Shown piece by piece: positions 1-7,700 of a DNA stretch of 10,365 bases (positions are counted from its first letter, which is position 1; the number at the start of each line of letters is the position of its first letter). The notes under the pieces were generated by a model, which saw only the letters and a list, made by a program, of their open reading frames with translations, made no database searches and was not told the origin of the DNA. The stretch is taken from assembly GCA_026001245.1 (NCBI GenBank), contig BNZR01000048.1, positions 1-10,365 on the forward strand, given 5' to 3'. A program made the translations under genes and the position numbers. The DNA comes from Clostridia bacterium. GTDB lineage: Bacteria; Bacillota_A; Clostridia; Oscillospirales; UBA929.

Positions 1-95
1 GGCGTTGGGGTGGGCGACGAGAAGACCTCGCTCAACGCCGAGCAGGAAGTGAGCAATATACAAGCGATAATAATAGCCAGCAACCGAATTTTCAT
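1..95 (-). CDS. Lipoprotein N-terminus, truncated by window edge
   Basis: This is the 5' end of a minus-strand gene; only 31 codons lie inside the window. Translation from the ATG at 95-93 gives a positively charged start (MKIR), a hydrophobic stretch, then a lipobox LTSC with the Cys at residue 18. That is a classic signal peptidase II signal, so the product should be a membrane-anchored lipoprotein on the outer face of the cell membrane. After the Cys comes a Ser/Pro/Thr-rich linker typical of lipoproteins. An AGGTGGAG ribosome binding site at 109-102 lies 6 nt before the ATG, and a consensus promoter lies upstream, so the start is well supported. The mature domain is outside the window and its function cannot be told. 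Confidence 0.75.
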   Translation of the reverse strand, partial: MKIRLLAIIIACILLTSCSALSEVFSSPTPT

Positions 96-132
96 GTATG
101 ACTCCACCTATCGTAAGATTTTATGTTAATCA

Positions 133-161
133 ATTATACACGATTCGACAGGGCTTGTCAA
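133..161 (-). promoter_or_regulatory. Sigma-A promoter of the lipoprotein gene
   Basis: On the minus strand TTGACA (161-156) and TATAAT (138-133) are separated by exactly 17 nt. Both hexamers match the consensus perfectly. The predicted start lies near 126, about 30 nt before the lipoprotein start codon. Confidence 0.8.
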
Positions 162-190
162 GGGGGATTTTGGGGAGGGGAAATTCCCTC

Positions 191-219
191 TTGACAAATG
201 TGTCTACATCGTATATACT
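191..219 (+). promoter_or_regulatory. Sigma-A promoter of mazEF, with possible operator
   Basis: TTGACA (191-196), a 17-nt spacer and TATACT (214-219) form a near-consensus promoter for mazEF. The -10 overlaps the perfect palindrome GTATATAC (211-218), and an inverted repeat GAGGG-N6-CCCTC (175-190) abuts the -35. MazE-type antitoxins usually repress their own promoter by binding palindromes, so these are candidate operators. The operator role is inference. Confidence 0.7.
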
Positions 220-238
220 AATAAAGAGGTGATTGAAA

Positions 239-487
239 ATGAACGCAACCATACAAAAATGGGGAAACAGTCAGGCCATACGACTGCCCAAAGCTCTGCT
301 GGAGCTGGTGAAAATGGGCGAAAACTTCCCTGTGGTCATATCAACAGAGGGTGAAAAAATCATCATTGAAAAGCAAGCCAGCACGTACAAGCACAAGACG
401 CTTGAGGAACGGCTACAGGGCTTTGAGGGTGATTTGGGCTTTGTTGAATGGGACACGGGTCCGCCGGTAGGGGAGGAAATATTCTGA
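239..487 (+). CDS. mazE: MazE-family antitoxin (AbrB/MazE swapped-hairpin)
   Basis: An 82-residue antitoxin of the MazE (AbrB-like fold) family. The N-terminus, reading MNATIQKWGNSQAIRLPK, is the DNA-binding swapped-hairpin signature. The C-terminal tail is acidic and aromatic (EWDTGPPVGEEIF), as in MazE tails that lie over the MazF active site and neutralise it. The ATG at 239 is preferred over the upstream in-frame TTG at 233, because the AAGAGGTG ribosome binding site (224-231) is 7 nt from the ATG but only 1 nt from the TTG. The stop overlaps the mazF start (TGATG), so the pair is translationally coupled. The family is known to autorepress its operon, alone or with the toxin. Identification rests on these motifs and on the adjacent toxin. 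Confidence 0.9.
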   Translation: MNATIQKWGNSQAIRLPKALLELVKMGENFPVVISTEGEKIIIEKQASTYKHKTLEERLQGFEGDLGFVEWDTGPPVGEEIF

Positions 488-828
488 TGTACAGACCAAA
501 ACAAGGGGATATAGTATGGCTTAACCTTGACCCGCAAGCAGGACATGAACAAAAAGGACGCAGACCCGCTTTAATTGTAAGCAACGACACCTTTAACAGA
601 CGTTCCCCGAACGGGGCGATGATATGCCCGATAACCAACACTAACCGCAAAAACCCCTTGCAAGTCCCTCTTGACGTCAGAACAACGACAACGGGGATAA
701 TTATGTGTGAGCAAGCAAAATCGCTTGATGTCCAGTCGAGACAAGTTGATTTTATCGAGCAATGCCCGAGGGATATATTAAAGGAAGTTAGCGATATTAT
801 TGTTGGGATTGTAGCGGTTGAGAGCTAA
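487..828 (+). CDS. mazF: MazF-family mRNA interferase toxin
   Basis: A 114-residue MazF/PemK endoribonuclease toxin, which in this family cleaves single-stranded RNA at short specific sequences and arrests translation. The N-terminus has the family pattern: GDIVWLNLDP, then HEQKGRRPALIVSN. Arg26 of the RRP motif and Thr50 of CPITNT match the conserved catalytic Arg and Thr. Length is normal for the family. The ATG at 487 overlaps the mazE stop codon, and GGGGAGG at 471-477 serves as ribosome binding site; a longer version starting at 448 would lie inside mazE and add residues foreign to the family. A strong terminator follows 9 nt after the stop. The cleavage sequence cannot be predicted from the sequence. 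Confidence 0.93.
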   Translation: MYRPKQGDIVWLNLDPQAGHEQKGRRPALIVSNDTFNRRSPNGAMICPITNTNRKNPLQVPLDVRTTTTGIIMCEQAKSLDVQSRQVDFIEQCPRDILKEVSDIIVGIVAVES

Positions 829-837
829 TAACAAATC

Positions 838-867
838 CCCCGCAAGCCTTACTTACGGCTTGCGGGG
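838..867. terminator. Bidirectional intrinsic terminator between mazF and tRNA-Thr
   Basis: A perfect 11-bp GC-rich stem (CCCCGCAAGCC 838-848 with GGCTTGCGGGG 857-867) has an 8-nt loop. On the plus strand it is followed by TTATCTT, on the minus strand by GATTTGTT. It can end both the mazEF transcript and the convergent tRNA transcript. Confidence 0.85.
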
Positions 868-873
868 TTATCT

Positions 874-948
874 TGGAGCTTGTGGTCAGAATCGAACTGA
901 CAACCTGCTCATTACAAGTGAGCTGCTCTACCATTGAGCCACACAAGC
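874..948 (-). tRNA. tRNA-Thr (anticodon UGU)
   Basis: The minus strand folds into a complete cloverleaf. The acceptor stem is GCTTGTG/CACAAGC, the D stem GCTC/GAGC with loop AATGGTA, and the anticodon stem GCTCA/TGAGC with loop CTTGTAA, which places UGU as anticodon. The variable loop is 5 nt (AGGTT), and the T arm is GTCAG-TTCGATT-CTGAC. The discriminator is U, and the 3' CCA is encoded at 876-874. It has its own consensus promoter upstream and the bidirectional terminator at 838-867 downstream. Confidence 0.96.
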
Positions 949-962
949 GTCTGCCGTCAATT

Positions 963-991
963 ATTATACCAAAAATATTCTCGTTTGTCAA
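963..991 (-). promoter_or_regulatory. Promoter of tRNA-Thr
   Basis: On the minus strand TTGACA (991-986) and TATAAT (968-963) are separated by 17 nt, a perfect sigma-A promoter. The -10 lies 14 nt upstream of the mature tRNA 5' end, which leaves a short leader for RNase P to remove. Confidence 0.85.
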
Positions 992-1039
992 CATCAAGTT
1001 TTGCTTGAAAACACACGATATATACATGGGTGATTTTTT

Positions 1040-3103
1040 ATGAAACGACTTACCGCGTTTATTCTTATACTGCTGTTGGCCTGCCCGCTGTCGGGCTTTG
1101 CCGCCGGAGATGCCGCTCCGGCTACTATCGGCGTATCCGGGGATTGGAACGGGCATTCTATCGACACGCCCGCGCAGGCCGCCGACAGGCTTGCCACGCT
1201 TACCGCCGACTACGAGCGGGTTCAGGCCCGTCTTAAGTCGCCGAAGCTTCGCGCCGCGTCCGCGCCGCTTAGGGAGCAGGACGTGCTTCACATGCTGGAT
1301 TCCGGCCTGAACTACGAGGACGAGCCGACGCTGGTCGGCGTTAATCAGGCCGCCGAGTATATTCTGTACAAGGCGTTGGAAAACAAGAACTACGAGAAGA
1401 AGGACGGCCAGGGCGTGATGACGCTGACCTTCCATTACTCAGGCATGAACTCCGAGGTTTTGAAAAAGCTGTATTACTTGGTCTACACCTACTGGCCGCA
1501 TTGGTACGGCTATGGCGCGAGCATCTATCAAAACAGCGACAAGGTCGTCTATCAGATGGTTATCGCCGAGCCGGAGCGTGTGGACGATGAGCGCGCTTTG
1601 GCGAGTGCTTTAGCGCAGACGTTGCCGCCGGGCGAGGACGAGTTTATGCTGGCCTTGCACGACTATCTTTGTGAGAAGAATACCTATAATTTGGCCGCCC
1701 CGTATCAGGGACAGTACGCCTACACAGCGTTGTCCTCTTTCGAAACGGTCTGCGCGGGCTATTCCAACGCCTTTGCGCTTACCTGCTACTACGCGGACAT
1801 TGACGTGGCCTCGTTTTCCGGTACGGCAAACGGCGGCGCACACCGCTGGAACGTCCTGAACGCCGAGCAGGGTATGAGCGCGTCGTTGCTGATAGACGTG
1901 ACCTGGGACGACCAGCCCAACCGGCCCAATGGGATTATCTACGATTACTACAAAAAAAGCTACGCCGAGCTGGGCGCGAAGCTGGACCGCACGTGGGACA
2001 GGGCGCAGGACGGCTTTGTGTCCTATCTGCACGCCGAGGAGATTGAGCCGAATACCCAGTACCTTGTCTATTCCGAGGAAACCCCGCTGGACTACATCGA
2101 TTTGACGTATTTCGGCGACGAGCGACTTGCGGTGAACTTGACTGTCGCTGCCTACAGCCTTGACGGCGGCCGCAAATGGAAGAAGGGCGCGATAAAAAAT
2201 TTCGCCAAGTTATTTAACAAAGACGTTACGCTGGTCGTGACCGATAAATTTGATACCAAGCTGAAAAAACCCAGCGCAACGGCGAATGTTCGCACGTTTC
2301 CTAAAATCGCCGCCAGACCTAAGCTGAAAAAGCCGATGGTGAACTACTTGGAAAAGGCCGATTTGACGGGCGCGGAGGGCGGCGGCTCGTGGACGCTTTC
2401 CAACCGCAACGGCTCGCCGTTGGACGACTTCGACAGCTACGCGCTTAGCTATAACGGCACGTGGTGGTGGACGCTGGACCCGGACGGCGAATATGTGGAG
2501 GACGAGCGCGAGCAATACTCACTGTGCCTGAAGCCCGTGGTCGGCGAGGGGATTAACCGCGCCGCCAGCAAGATTGTTAAGCTGAAAATCGCGGCTTACG
2601 GCAAGCCGGTCAATTTGAAGGCGAATTTCAAGACGGAGACCGTTAAGCTGACACCCGGCATGGTAATCTACGCGGGGGACGGCAATATCCCGCGTGACGC
2701 GGAGCTTGTAAGCGTGACGGGTTCGGACGTGAAGCTGTCGCCCGGCATGGTGATTACAACCGTGCAAAAGGGCGGGGTACAGGTGTCTTTGGGAGAGTAT
2801 CTGGGCGCAAGCCCCACAAGCCTGACGGTGTGGAAGTCCGCGACAATACGCAAGCCCGCCACGGATTTTAACACGATAGATTTACCCGCCAGGGCGCAGC
2901 TGGCCGACGCCACGGCGATAACGCTGAACAAGGGCAAGCTGCCGAATACGTACGAGGTATTTGTGGGCGGCAAATGGGGCAACACGAAGCTTGCTGCGGG
3001 GACGTATAGTGTGCGGGTGAAGAACACGGCGAAGACTACGAAAGAGGGCGTGACGGGTCTGGCGGCAAGCTTGGCTGTCGAGCTTGTGGTTGGTGCGCCA
3101 TAA
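1040..3103 (+). CDS. Secreted transglutaminase-like protein
   Basis: A 687-residue exported protein. The N-terminus (MKRLTAFILILLLAC) is a short signal sequence. LLAC with Cys15 could be a lipobox; signal peptidase I cleavage near GFA/AG (residues 19-23) is the alternative. A transglutaminase/protease-like (papain-fold) domain lies at about residues 190-300, with the triad Cys238 (in ETVCAGYSNAF), His268 (in GGAHRWNVL) and Asp286 (in LIDVTWDD). In bacteria such domains act as cysteine proteases or cross-linking enzymes at the cell surface. The long C-terminal part (about 350-687) has no domain I recognise; it holds two copies of VKLxPGMVI at 535 and 564, with a 29-residue period, suggesting short beta repeats. 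GGGTGA at 1028-1033, 6 nt before the ATG, is the ribosome binding site. Its substrate is unknown. No clear terminator follows. Confidence 0.82.
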   Translation: MKRLTAFILILLLACPLSGFAAGDAAPATIGVSGDWNGHSIDTPAQAADRLATLTADYERVQARLKSPKLRAASAPLREQDVLHMLDSGLNYEDEPTLVGVNQAAEYILYKALENKNYEKKDGQGVMTLTFHYSGMNSEVLKKLYYLVYTYWPHWYGYGASIYQNSDKVVYQMVIAEPERVDDERALASALAQTLPPGEDEFMLALHDYLCEKNTYNLAAPYQGQYAYTALSSFETVCAGYSNAFALTCYYADIDVASFSGTANGGAHRWNVLNAEQGMSASLLIDVTWDDQPNRPNGIIYDYYKKSYAELGAKLDRTWDRAQDGFVSYLHAEEIEPNTQYLVYSEETPLDYIDLTYFGDERLAVNLTVAAYSLDGGRKWKKGAIKNFAKLFNKDVTLVVTDKFDTKLKKPSATANVRTFPKIAARPKLKKPMVNYLEKADLTGAEGGGSWTLSNRNGSPLDDFDSYALSYNGTWWWTLDPDGEYVEDEREQYSLCLKPVVGEGINRAASKIVKLKIAAYGKPVNLKANFKTETVKLTPGMVIYAGDGNIPRDAELVSVTGSDVKLSPGMVITTVQKGGVQVSLGEYLGASPTSLTVWKSATIRKPATDFNTIDLPARAQLADATAITLNKGKLPNTYEVFVGGKWGNTKLAAGTYSVRVKNTAKTTKEGVTGLAASLAVELVVGAP

Positions 3104-3122
3104 TTCGCCAATGTCACATGCC

Positions 3123-3151
3123 GCATATTACGGGAAATTAGACTAATACTA
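3123..3151 (+). promoter_or_regulatory. Candidate sigma-G/sigma-F type promoter of spoVT
   Basis: GCATA (3123-3127), 17 nt, then AATACTA (3145-3151) resembles the forespore sigma-G consensus (GnATR, 17-18 nt, CATnnTA). Sigma-G control of spoVT is known in Bacillus subtilis. No good sigma-A promoter is seen in this gap. The match is short, so this is a candidate only. Confidence 0.45.
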
Positions 3152-3199
3152 TATCCGAGCAAATTCCAAAGAATACAGACTTTAGGAGGGGTTCCGACT

Positions 3200-3742
3200 T
3201 TGAAGGCAACAGGTATCGTCCGACGCATTGACGACCTCGGACGCGTAGTTATTCCCAAGGAAATCCGCCGCACGATGCGTATACGGGAGGGCGACCCGTT
3301 GGAGATATATACGGACAAGGACGGCGAGGTCATCTTTAAAAAGTACTCGCCGATGGGCGAATTATCGTCCTTCGCCGCGCAAATTTGCGAAACGCTGAAC
3401 AAAACCAGCGGCTTGCCCGTGGCCGTGACGGATCGCGACATTGTGATAGCCGCCGCAGGCGCGCCGCGCCGCGAGCTGGTGGACCGCCGCGTGGGCGAGG
3501 AGCTGGAGAAGTTCATGGAGAGCCGCCAGCTGTACGCCTATCACGCGGGCGGCGCGAAAATCCACGTCTCGGACGGGCTGGATAAATATTTTATCGCGCT
3601 GGCCGCGCCGATTGTGGCGGAGGGGGACGTGTCGGGCTGTGTGCTGTTCATAGCGGCGGACGAGCCGACCCAGTTGGGGGACACGGAGCTGAAGCTGGCG
3701 CAGACCGTGGCCGGGTTCTTGGGGAAACAGATGGAGAGTTAG
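3200..3742 (+). CDS. spoVT: Stage V sporulation protein T (AbrB-family regulator)
   Basis: A 180-residue transcription regulator close in length to Bacillus SpoVT (178). Residues 1-50 are the AbrB swapped-hairpin DNA-binding domain, with the very conserved MKATGIVRRIDDLGRVVIPK start and the following KEIRRTMRIREGDPLEIY. Residues of about 55-178 form the GAF-like sensor domain typical of SpoVT. The protein tunes forespore gene expression in endospore formers, which marks the host as a likely spore former or a descendant of one. The start is TTG at 3200, supported by AGGAGGG at 3184-3190 with a 9-nt spacing and by the conserved first residues. The gene is monocistronic, with a sporulation-type promoter candidate upstream and a strong terminator downstream. 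Confidence 0.95.
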   Translation: MKATGIVRRIDDLGRVVIPKEIRRTMRIREGDPLEIYTDKDGEVIFKKYSPMGELSSFAAQICETLNKTSGLPVAVTDRDIVIAAAGAPRRELVDRRVGEELEKFMESRQLYAYHAGGAKIHVSDGLDKYFIALAAPIVAEGDVSGCVLFIAADEPTQLGDTELKLAQTVAGFLGKQMES

Positions 3743-3755
3743 AGGACAAATCAAG

Positions 3756-3797
3756 AATGTTGCGTAGTCGGAGTAAATCCGGCTGCGCAACATTTTT
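3756..3797 (+). terminator. Intrinsic terminator of spoVT
   Basis: A 17-bp stem (3756-3772 with 3778-3794, containing two G-T wobbles) has the 5-nt loop GTAAA and ends in a T-run at 3793-3797. It starts 14 nt after the spoVT stop. Confidence 0.9.
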
Positions 3798-3823
3798 GCC
3801 CTGCGACGCAGAAAAATTCGGAG

Positions 3824-3852
3824 TTGACAAAGCCAGAGTAATCGGGTATACT
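3824..3852 (+). promoter_or_regulatory. Sigma-A promoter of the JAB-protein cassette
   Basis: TTGACA (3824-3829), a 17-nt spacer and TATACT (3847-3852) form a near-consensus promoter. It sits 23 nt before the start codon at 3875 and gives the two-gene cassette a transcript of its own, independent of spoVT and cas9. Confidence 0.8.
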
Positions 3853-3874
3853 AAACTCACAAGGTGGAATGCTA

Positions 3875-4405
3875 ATGAAGATTACCGATGAGAGCATAGC
3901 GCAAGTGCCGCTGACTAAAATACCAACCATGTCGGGAATCGAAAACATCGCGTTGCGCGAGTGCCACAGAGCCTTACTGCGCGAGGTGTCCAAACAGCCA
4001 GACGGCACGGAGATTGCGATAGCCTACGACTTGAAGTTTAACGAACTAAGTCGCAGTGTCGGAGGCGCGGGCAAGGGGAATGTCAAAATACAGCGCGTAA
4101 ACAGGCCGCACGTGATGATACATAATCACCCGGACGGTCTAGTGTTCTCGCACACGGATATAATCAGCTTCGCGAATAACCCGTTTATGAACACTATGAC
4201 GGCTGTGGGAAACAACGGACGTGTGTATTCCATATCTAGGTTGTCAAACGTGGACAATGTCGGGCTGTGGAACTTTGCATTAACGCTACAGTCAAATGTT
4301 ATACCCCTTATATCGTCAGGCGACGAAGACTCATATATATTCCTAATTCGTTCATTTTTAAAGGAGGTTGGCCGCTATGGCTGTTACACAAACTATTTAC
4401 GCTAA
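3875..4405 (+). CDS. JAB/MPN-like metalloprotease-domain protein
   Basis: A 176-residue protein with a JAMM-like zinc motif. His83 and His85 in MIHNHPDG are followed by Ser92 and Asp95 in FSHTD (HxH-x6-S-x2-D), and Glu46 in TEIAIAYD is a candidate catalytic acid. The serine spacing is one residue shorter than in RadC, and resembles JAB domains found with phage head proteins and polymorphic toxins. Such domains cut isopeptide or peptide bonds, or have lost activity. No signal peptide or membrane segment is seen. ATG 3875 is chosen over ATG 3869 because AAGGTGG at 3861-3867 is 7 nt from it. The 3' end overlaps the next small gene by 29 nt. Its AT-richer, rare-codon look compared with flanking genes hints at horizontal gain. 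Function is inferred from the motif only. Confidence 0.6.
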   Translation: MKITDESIAQVPLTKIPTMSGIENIALRECHRALLREVSKQPDGTEIAIAYDLKFNELSRSVGGAGKGNVKIQRVNRPHVMIHNHPDGLVFSHTDIISFANNPFMNTMTAVGNNGRVYSISRLSNVDNVGLWNFALTLQSNVIPLISSGDEDSYIFLIRSFLKEVGRYGCYTNYLR

Positions 4406-4571
4406 CGAACGTAGGCTTACACCGGAGGAACGCGCCCGTGCCTTGGAGATCGCTCTTTCTGCCGAACCCTTTGACTACGACTCGCCCGAATACAACACGC
4501 TGGACGGCGACGCTGACCCGGCTCGTCTTGCCGCAACGTTTGCAAAAGAGATGCTAGAACGCTACGGCTAG
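4377..4571 (+). CDS. Small protein of unknown function, coupled to JAB gene
   Basis: A 64-residue protein starting at ATG 4377, behind a perfect AAGGAGG (4361-4367) 9 nt upstream; both lie inside the 3' end of the JAB-domain gene, in another frame. I do not recognise the family. The sequence is net acidic and mostly helical in character: an RRLTPEERARALEIAL helix, a D/Y-rich central turn (FDYDSPEYNTLDGDAD), and a C-terminal helix ending KEMLERYG. Strong ribosome binding site and tight overlap argue that it is real and co-translated with its neighbour. It could be a partner or inhibitor of the JAB protein, as in toxin-antitoxin pairs, but nothing in the sequence proves that. Confidence 0.6.
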   Translation: MAVTQTIYANERRLTPEERARALEIALSAEPFDYDSPEYNTLDGDADPARLAATFAKEMLERYG

Positions 4572-4590
4572 ACCATAAAACAGACAAAAC

Positions 4591-4618
4591 GCACAAATTT
4601 TCGATAAAATTTTTGTGC
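4591..4618 (+). terminator. AT-rich hairpin, weak terminator candidate
   Basis: GCACAAATTTT and AAAATTTTTGTGC pair with a 2-nt bulge around the loop CGAT. It lies 20 nt after the small gene and before the cas9 promoter. There is no clear T-run after the stem, so it may be a weak terminator or a regulator-binding inverted repeat. Confidence 0.35.
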
Positions 4619-4643
4619 AATATGCCAAAAATGACGATACCTA

Positions 4644-4672
4644 TTGCCTTTTGCCGAAAAATGCCGTATAAT
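4644..4672 (+). promoter_or_regulatory. Promoter of the cas9-cas1-cas2 operon
   Basis: TTGCCT (4644-4649), 17 nt, and a perfect TATAAT (4667-4672) lie 36 nt upstream of the cas9 start. The -35 matches consensus at 4 of 6 positions, suggesting moderate strength. The cas9 ribosome binding site is AAGGCGG at 4694-4700. Confidence 0.65.
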
Positions 4673-4708
4673 ATTAGGCAGATTTAACCTTGAAAGGCGG
4701 TAATTGGT

Positions 4709-7700
4709 ATGTCTTTTGGAATAGGTCTTGATTTGGGCATAGCGTCTGTGGGTTGGGCGGTGCTTGAGTTAGATTCGAATAACGAGCCGTATAGGCTGAA
4801 AGGCATGGGAAGCCGTATTTTCGAGGCGGCGGAGGGGGAGCGCGGCGCGTCGCTTGCGGAGGAACGCAGGGCGGCTAGAAGTGCGCGCCGCCGTCTGCGC
4901 CGCAAGGCACGCCGGAAGCAACGTATCCGCGCCCTGTTGGTGCGCGAAAATATTGTATCAAAAGATGAGCTTGAGCGGCTTTTTGCCGGCAAGCTTTCTG
5001 ATATTTATGAGCTGCGGGTGGCGGCTTTGGACAGATTATTAAACGGCGGGGAGTTTGCCCGCGTTTTGTTACATTTGGCACAGCGGCGGGGGTTCAAATC
5101 TAATCGAAAAAGCGATAAAACTGACAAGGAAACGGGTAAAATTCTGGCGGCGACAGGCGAAAACGCCGCGCTGATGGTCGAGCGCGGCTATCGCACGGTG
5201 GGAGAGCTATTTTACCGCGAAAATGTATCCGAAACCGGGAAGTTTTATGATGCCATACGCAACGGAAGCGGAGATTATAAGGGTACGGTTTTCCGCACAG
5301 ACGTTGAACGCGAGGCGCGGTTGATTTTTGAGAAACAGCGGGATTTGGGGTCGCAGTATGCGTCCGAAAGGCTTGAAACGGAGTATCTTGAGATACTGCT
5401 GAAGCAGTTGAGCTTCGACAGCGGGCCGGAGGACGGGCCTTACAGCGGCAATATTATAGAGCGTATGCGGGGGCTTTGCACCTTGGAGACAAGCGTGCCA
5501 CGCGCCGCGAAAGCGTCATATTCTTTTGAATATTTCAATCTGTTGCAAAAGTTGAATCATATAAGAATCGGCGGTGAGCCGCTGACGCAAGCCCAACGCC
5601 TGAAATTGAATGAATATGCCCACAGTCATCCCAAAATGACGTTTAAAAATATACGGCAGGAGCTGGGCGTACCGCCGGAGAAAAAGTTTAACATAAGCTA
5701 CGCCGGAAAAGATATGACCTTTGAGCAATGCGAGGAACGCGAACGCTTCGAGTTTTTAAAGGCGTGGCACGAGGTGCGCAAGGCCTTTGATAAGCTTGTT
5801 AAAGGCCATATAAAAAGCGTTTCGCGGGATAAATTAGACCAAATCGGCGAGGCTTTTACGATATTTAAGACTGACGATAAAATCAGAAAGAGGTTGGAGG
5901 ACGCGGGACTTGCCGCGGAGGAAATCACCGTTTTGTGCGAAAACCTGTCGGGCTTTACGAAATTCGGGCATTTGTCATTGACGGCTTTGCGGAATATCAT
6001 ACCGTTTTTGGAGCAGGGCTGTACGTACAACGAGGCCGCCGAACAGGCCGGGTATGACTTCAAGGCGCACGGCGGCGGCGAGAAGAGCCGCACAATCTCT
6101 TACGGCCATCTGCAAAAAGCGGCGGCAAATGTTATAACCTCGCCCATTGTCAAGCGCACGCTGTCGCAGGCGGCGCGGGTTATCAACGCCATAATTCGCG
6201 AGCAGGGCGAGCCGCCGACGTATATCAACATAGAGCTGGCGCGCGAGCTTGCCAAGACCTATGACGAGCGGCGCGAGCTTGAACAGGATCAGAAAGAGAA
6301 TATGGTGAAGAACGAACTCGCAAAGGGGAAAATACGCGAGTATCGCGATGGGGTTGAGCCGAAGCCGCTGGACATAGTGAAGCTGAAGCTGTTCGAGCTT
6401 CAGCGCGGCGAATGCCCGTACTCCGGCACTGTGATGGATATAAAGCGGCTGTTTGAGGACGGCTACGCGCAGGTGGATCACATAGTGCCGTATTCCGTTT
6501 CGTTTGACGACAGCTATAACAACAAGGTGGTGGTGCTGTCGCGGGAGAACCAACACAAGGGCAACAAATTGCCGCTTGAGTATCTGACGGGCGAGGCGGC
6601 GGAGGCTTTTCGCGTGCGGGTGGCCAGTTCAAACTTGCCGTTGCGCAAAAAGCAGAACTTGCTGAAAGAATCCATCGGGGACGATGATGTGCGCCGATTT
6701 ACCGAGCGGAATCTGACGGACACCAAAACCATGTCGGTGTTTTTGACGAATTATATCAGGGATAATCTGGAACTTGCCGGGGACGGGAAAGTCCGTTCGC
6801 TTGCGGGTTCGATAACCTCATACGAGCGCAGATTTTGGGGGATTCCCAAGGAGCGCGCCGACGGCGACCGTCATCACGCCGTGGACGCGGCGATTATAGC
6901 CGCCACAACCGAGGGCAACAAGCAAAAAATATCAAACTTCGCGAAGTTTAAGGAGACGCGTTATACCACGCACTCCGAATACTGCGAATTGAAGCAACGT
7001 ATCGAAAAGCCATGGGAGGGCTTTGACGCAGACGTTATCAAAATGGCGGATGAAATTTTCGTGTCGCGCCGAGCGGATCACAGAATAAAGGGCGCGGCAC
7101 ATGAAGATACAATCAGGAGCGTCAGGGATGGCTTGCTTGTGGTCAGGACGTCTGTCAGCAAGCTGAAGATTGCTACAAAAGACGATGAAAAGGGCGAAAT
7201 AGCGGGTTATTATAATAAACAGGACGACAGGCTGTTATATGACGCGCTTAAGGCACAATTGCTGGAACACGGCAAAATTATCGAGCCGTTTTATAAGCCC
7301 AAGGCGGACGGCAGTCCCGGCCCGCGTGTCAAGACAGTCAAGACTTGCAAGAAGTCCGCAGTGAACGTCGAGGTAAGAGGCGGCGCGGCGAAAAACGAAA
7401 AAATGTTGCGCGTGGACGTGTTCGACATAGCGGACGGCCGCGACAAGGGCTATTACTTTGTGCCAATTTACGTGAGCGACAGAGTGGAGGATGCATTGCC
7501 AACCCGCGCCAGTGTCGCGGGCAAGCCATATGAACAGTGGAAAGAGATGGACGAGGAGAACTTTATGTTCTCGCTATATTCCAGGGATTTGATTAAAATA
7601 ACACACAAGAATCAAATAAAGCTGTCACTCGCGCAGAAAGAGAGCAAACTGCCGCCCGAGAAGCTTGCGGACACGCCGGAGTATTTTTACTACATAGGCG

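Noticed and set aside
162..180. G-rich tract upstream of mazEF as a G-quadruplex
   Set aside because: Only three separate G-runs are present, so the four-tract pattern is not met.
797..1435. Minus-strand reading frame of about 212 codons
   Set aside because: It runs through the tRNA-Thr gene, its promoter and the terminator, and is antisense to the signal peptide region of the transglutaminase-like gene.
2668..3516. Long minus-strand reading frame antisense to the transglutaminase gene and spoVT
   Set aside because: Low-complexity, Ser/Arg/Thr-rich translation with no motif, no ribosome binding site, and covering two well supported plus-strand genes.
4591..4618. Hairpin before cas9 considered as part of a tracrRNA
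   Set aside because: It has no sequence like a repeat or anti-repeat, no nexus-like stem and no promoter placed to make it.
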